Positions 61,912 to 64,000 of a stretch of DNA of 64,000 nt are shown piece by piece (positions within the stretch are counted from its first letter, which is position 1; each line of letters begins with the position of its first letter). The position numbers were made by a program, and so were the translations under genes. The stretch spans positions 3,038,001 to 3,102,000 of the forward strand of contig NZ_CP080203.1 in assembly GCF_020424085.1 (NCBI RefSeq), in the 5' to 3' direction. A model generated the notes under the pieces. That model was not told the DNA's origin. It ran no database searches and saw nothing but the letters and a program-made list of their open reading frames with translations. Source of the stretch: Mycetocola spongiae (lineage in GTDB: Bacteria; Actinomycetota; Actinomycetes; Actinomycetales; Microbacteriaceae).

Positions 61912-62831
61912 CGCGGGCGCGCGGGATGCCGGCGCGGGCCGCGGCCTGGCCCGGGCCTATTTCGCGGCTCGGGCCAGGCAGCGCGGCAGGCGCAGGAGCG
62001 GGAGACGTTCAGGCTCACCGTGCGACCCAGCGGCGCCAGATCATCAAATTCCAGGGCCCGGGCGCGCAGCCCGCGGTGCCCGCGCAGCAGCCGCGCCGAG
62101 AGCGCCGCGGCGGCCGTCTGCCGGGCCAGCGGTGCATGGGGGCCGTGCGCGCTGCCCGGCGAAAACGCGAGCACCTGGGTGGCCAGCGTGGGCCAGAGGG
62201 GGTCGCGCCGCGTGTCTAACGCGGCCAGACAGGCCAGGCAGGGGCCCGCGCCGGGCTCGATAAACGGGCCCACCCGGATGATGCGGTCGCCATAGGTGAG
62301 CGACAGATGGGGGATATCGGCGCCGAGCCAGGGCGCATAGCGCCGCGGGGCGCAAACAAAACCGGACACGATCACGGCGGCGGCGATGCCCGGGGCGGGG
62401 GCCGCCTCCTCCCCGGCGCGGAGAATCGGCGGGGCGAGCCCGGCGTCCGCGGTCGCGCGCAGCAGCTCCGGAAGGGCCGGGCCGCCCGCGAGTGCCCAGG
62501 CGGGCGCGGGAGTCCCGGGCGTGATGGATATGGGCGTGGTGGGCGCGGGATCGATCGGGGTGGGGCCGGGCGCGGGCGCGGCGGGATGCCCCTCGCGCAG
62601 CGCCCCGGAGATCGCGGCAAGAAACTCGCGCACCCGCGCCTCGCCCAGATCGTGCTCGCGCCCGAGCCGCAGCAGCGTTGCCAGGCTTGCCCCGGGGCGC
62701 AGCGCACCCAGCAGGATCTCGCATGCGGGCGGAAGATCCTCGAGCCGGGCCACGGGGCGGTCAAAGCCCAGCTGAAGGGCATGCGGCCCGCGCCACAGCA
62801 CCGGAAGGCTCGGGTCCAGGCTCAGAATCAT
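61908..62831 (-). CDS. Cyclodehydratase/ThiF-like (TOMM leader-binding type) protein
   Basis: This 307-residue protein resembles the ThiF/cyclodehydratase docking components of thiazole/oxazole-modified microcin (TOMM) systems. An N-terminal winged-helix-like part (about 1-70), a Pro/Ala-rich linker (about 85-120) and a C-terminal domain with GPCLACLAALDTRR and SRSCACRAAW cysteines (likely zinc) are visible. No YcaO, precursor peptide or dehydrogenase is next to it. A homologue lies between uvrD2 and the zincin gene in mycobacteria (Rv3196 position), so it is conserved and probably not part of a RiPP cluster. Its function is unknown. Confidence 0.7.
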   Translation of the reverse strand: MILSLDPSLPVLWRGPHALQLGFDRPVARLEDLPPACEILLGALRPGASLATLLRLGREHDLGEARVREFLAAISGALREGHPAAPAPGPTPIDPAPTTPISITPGTPAPAWALAGGPALPELLRATADAGLAPPILRAGEEAAPAPGIAAAVIVSGFVCAPRRYAPWLGADIPHLSLTYGDRIIRVGPFIEPGAGPCLACLAALDTRRDPLWPTLATQVLAFSPGSAHGPHAPLARQTAAAALSARLLRGHRGLRARALEFDDLAPLGRTVSLNVSRSCACRAAWPEPRNRPGPGRGPRRHPARPR

Positions 62832-62880
62832 GCGCCGATTATGCCGTCCCAGCCTGCGTATTGGCTCCCTGGTCGGCGGG

Positions 62881-62919
62881 GAAAAAAGGGGCGGTGCGGA
62901 AAAGCTTCCGCACCGCCCC
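62881..62919 (-). terminator. Terminator of the zincin-like gene
   Basis: A perfect 14-bp stem (62888-62901 with 62906-62919) is followed on the minus strand by TTTTTT (62882-62887), ten bases past the stop. Confidence 0.92.
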
Positions 62920-62928
62920 GGGAACCGC

Positions 62929-64000
62929 CTAGCGGTTATCCTCCGGGTCCTCGGCGGAGCCCCCGGCCTCGCCGCGCAGCAGCGCCTCCAGCGCATCGTC
63001 CATCTCATCGCGCGCGGGTGCCTCGCCGCGGGCGGCGGCCTCGAGCCGGGCCACGAGGGCCGCCGGATCGTCGATATCCGCCGAGGTGGGGACCAGATCC
63101 GGGTGGGACCACAGCGCGTCGCGCGCCTCATCGCCCACCGCATCGGTCACGGTCTGCCACATTGCGGCGGCCTCGCGCAGGCGGCGCGGACGCAGCTCCA
63201 GGCCCACCAGCGTGGAGAAGGCCGATTCCGCCGGGCCACCCGTGGCGCGGCGGCGCTTGACGGTTTCGGAGAGGGCCTGCGCGCGCGGGAGACGCGTGGT
63301 GGCACGGGTGGTGACCACATCCACCCAGCCCTCGATCAGGGCGAGGGTGGTTTCCAGGCGGGCGAGGGTGGCCAGCTGTTCCTCGCTCTTGGGCGGAATC
63401 AGCGAACCATTGCTCAGCGCCTCGCGCAGCTGTTCGGGATTGGAGGGGTCGAAGTCCTCCGCGAGCGATTCCATGCGTTCGGTATCGATGTTTATGCCGC
63501 GGGCAAATGCGGTGATCGAGGAGATCAGGTGCAGGCGCAGCCAGCGCGCATTGCGGAAGAGCCGGGCATGCGCGAGCTCGCGCACGGCGAGATAAATCTG
63601 GATCTGATCCACGGGGATATCCAGGCCCTCGCCAAAGGCCGCAATATTCTGCGGGATCAGCACGGCGTGGTTATCCTCCATCAGCGGAATGCCGATATCG
63701 CCGCCCGAGACCACCTCGGTGGAGAGCTGGCCCACCACCTGGCCCAGCTGCAGGGCAAAGAGTGCCCCGCCCACGCTGCGCAGCATCTGGCTGGCGTTTT
63801 CGATCATGCCGCGCATCTCCTCGGGGGCCTGCTCGGCGAGAACCCGGCCGAGGGCATCGGAGATGCTCGTGGCCACGGGCTCGGCCAGCTGGGTCCAGAC
63901 CGGCATCGAGAGCCGCGACCATTCGGCGCGGCTCACGAGCGAGGGGGTCGCGCTGAGCGCGGAAAGCTGGGTGGCATCGGCGAGCCAGAGCGCGGCGATA
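62929..64000 (-). CDS. Zinc-dependent metalloprotease-like protein (Zincin_2 type), partial
   Basis: This frame is open to the right window edge, so the N-terminus is missing; at least 356 codons are present. The translated sequence has a long helical core (QLGQVVGQLSTEVVSGGDIG, VLIPQNIAAFGEGLDIPVDQ) and the motif YLAVRELAHARLFRNARWL, with E and H in the pattern seen in the Zincin_2 (PF10103) group, sometimes labelled F420-biosynthesis-associated. The C-terminus is acidic. It matches the Rv3195 position next to the cyclodehydratase-like gene. The GTG at 63936 is internal. Peptidase activity is not demonstrated. Confidence 0.85.
   Translation of the reverse strand, partial: IAALWLADATQLSALSATPSLVSRAEWSRLSMPVWTQLAEPVATSISDALGRVLAEQAPEEMRGMIENASQMLRSVGGALFALQLGQVVGQLSTEVVSGGDIGIPLMEDNHAVLIPQNIAAFGEGLDIPVDQIQIYLAVRELAHARLFRNARWLRLHLISSITAFARGINIDTERMESLAEDFDPSNPEQLREALSNGSLIPPKSEEQLATLARLETTLALIEGWVDVVTTRATTRLPRAQALSETVKRRRATGGPAESAFSTLVGLELRPRRLREAAAMWQTVTDAVGDEARDALWSHPDLVPTSADIDDPAALVARLEAAARGEAPARDEMDDALEALLRGEAGGSAEDPEDNR

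Noticed and set aside
61908-64000. A RiPP (TOMM) biosynthetic cluster at the right edge
   Set aside because: Only a cyclodehydratase-like protein is present; there is no YcaO, precursor, dehydrogenase or transporter in view.

Overview
The window is dense, high-GC, double-stranded chromosomal DNA with many ATGA/TGATG translational overlaps and frequent GTG starts. Gene content and order point to an actinobacterium, most likely of the Microbacteriaceae (inference from recalled synteny, not from a search): fdxA-dapC, dapE followed by a DUF3117 gene, an O-methyltransferase divergent from tatB, mrp-DUF1003-MgtE_N/CBS, a DEAD-box helicase beside a ferritin-like protein, DUF3107 next to adnA-adnB, and nudC-uvrD2 followed by a cyclodehydratase-like gene and a zincin-like gene. 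Several of these neighbourhoods also occur around Rv1220c-Rv1234 and Rv3195-Rv3211 of Mycobacterium tuberculosis. I see no tRNA, rRNA, CRISPR array, transposase or phage gene.

Layout: 1-2.8 kb is the end of a peptide-type ABC transporter operon (permease end, permease, fused double ATPase). 2.8-5.6 kb holds a PH-like membrane protein and typA. 5.7-7.7 kb has azlCD and an APH-family kinase. 7.8-11.2 kb is the elemental-iron uptake operon efeUOB, preceded by a DtxR/IdeR-like double operator. 11.5-20.4 kb is the most unusual part: an XRE-cupin regulator followed by a tightly packed catabolic cluster (MHS-type transporter, FAD oxidoreductase, class III CoA-transferase, enoyl-CoA hydratase, DapA-like lyase, SDR, aldehyde dehydrogenase, 7Fe-type ferredoxin). 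It ends about 0.5 kb before the presumed housekeeping fdxA.

20.4-27 kb is mainly core metabolism: fdxA, dapC, citrate synthase, a CYTH protein, dapD and dapE divergent from each other, and a DUF3117 protein. 27-41 kb contains the O-methyltransferase, tatB, a GNAT enzyme, a membrane alpha/beta hydrolase, an arsenic module (arsC-acr3 divergent from arsR), mrp, DUF1003, MgtE_N/CBS, a YflT-like stress protein, a Xaa-Pro aminopeptidase, a membrane endonuclease/exonuclease/phosphatase protein, a PHP phosphoesterase and a DEAD-box helicase.

41.9-51.2 kb has a ferritin-like protein, membrane proteins of unknown role, DUF3107, and the two-subunit helicase-nuclease AdnAB. 51.2-55.9 kb is a LacI-controlled ribonucleoside salvage operon (nucleoside hydrolase, MFS permease, ribokinase). 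55.9-64 kb has an S33 peptidase, an FMN reductase, a degenerate APH-fold protein that appears to have lost its catalytic residues, nudC, uvrD2, an orphan cyclodehydratase-like protein and the partial zincin-like gene at the right edge.

The best candidate for an undescribed system is the 11.5-20.4 kb catabolic cluster. Its enzymes can be ordered into a plausible chain (uptake, CoA activation, dehydrogenation, hydration, retro-aldol cleavage, aldehyde oxidation), but the substrate cannot be read from sequence, and two of its enzymes lack textbook catalytic residues. A separate structural curiosity is that four convergent gene pairs end in one shared CTAG that provides both stop codons.
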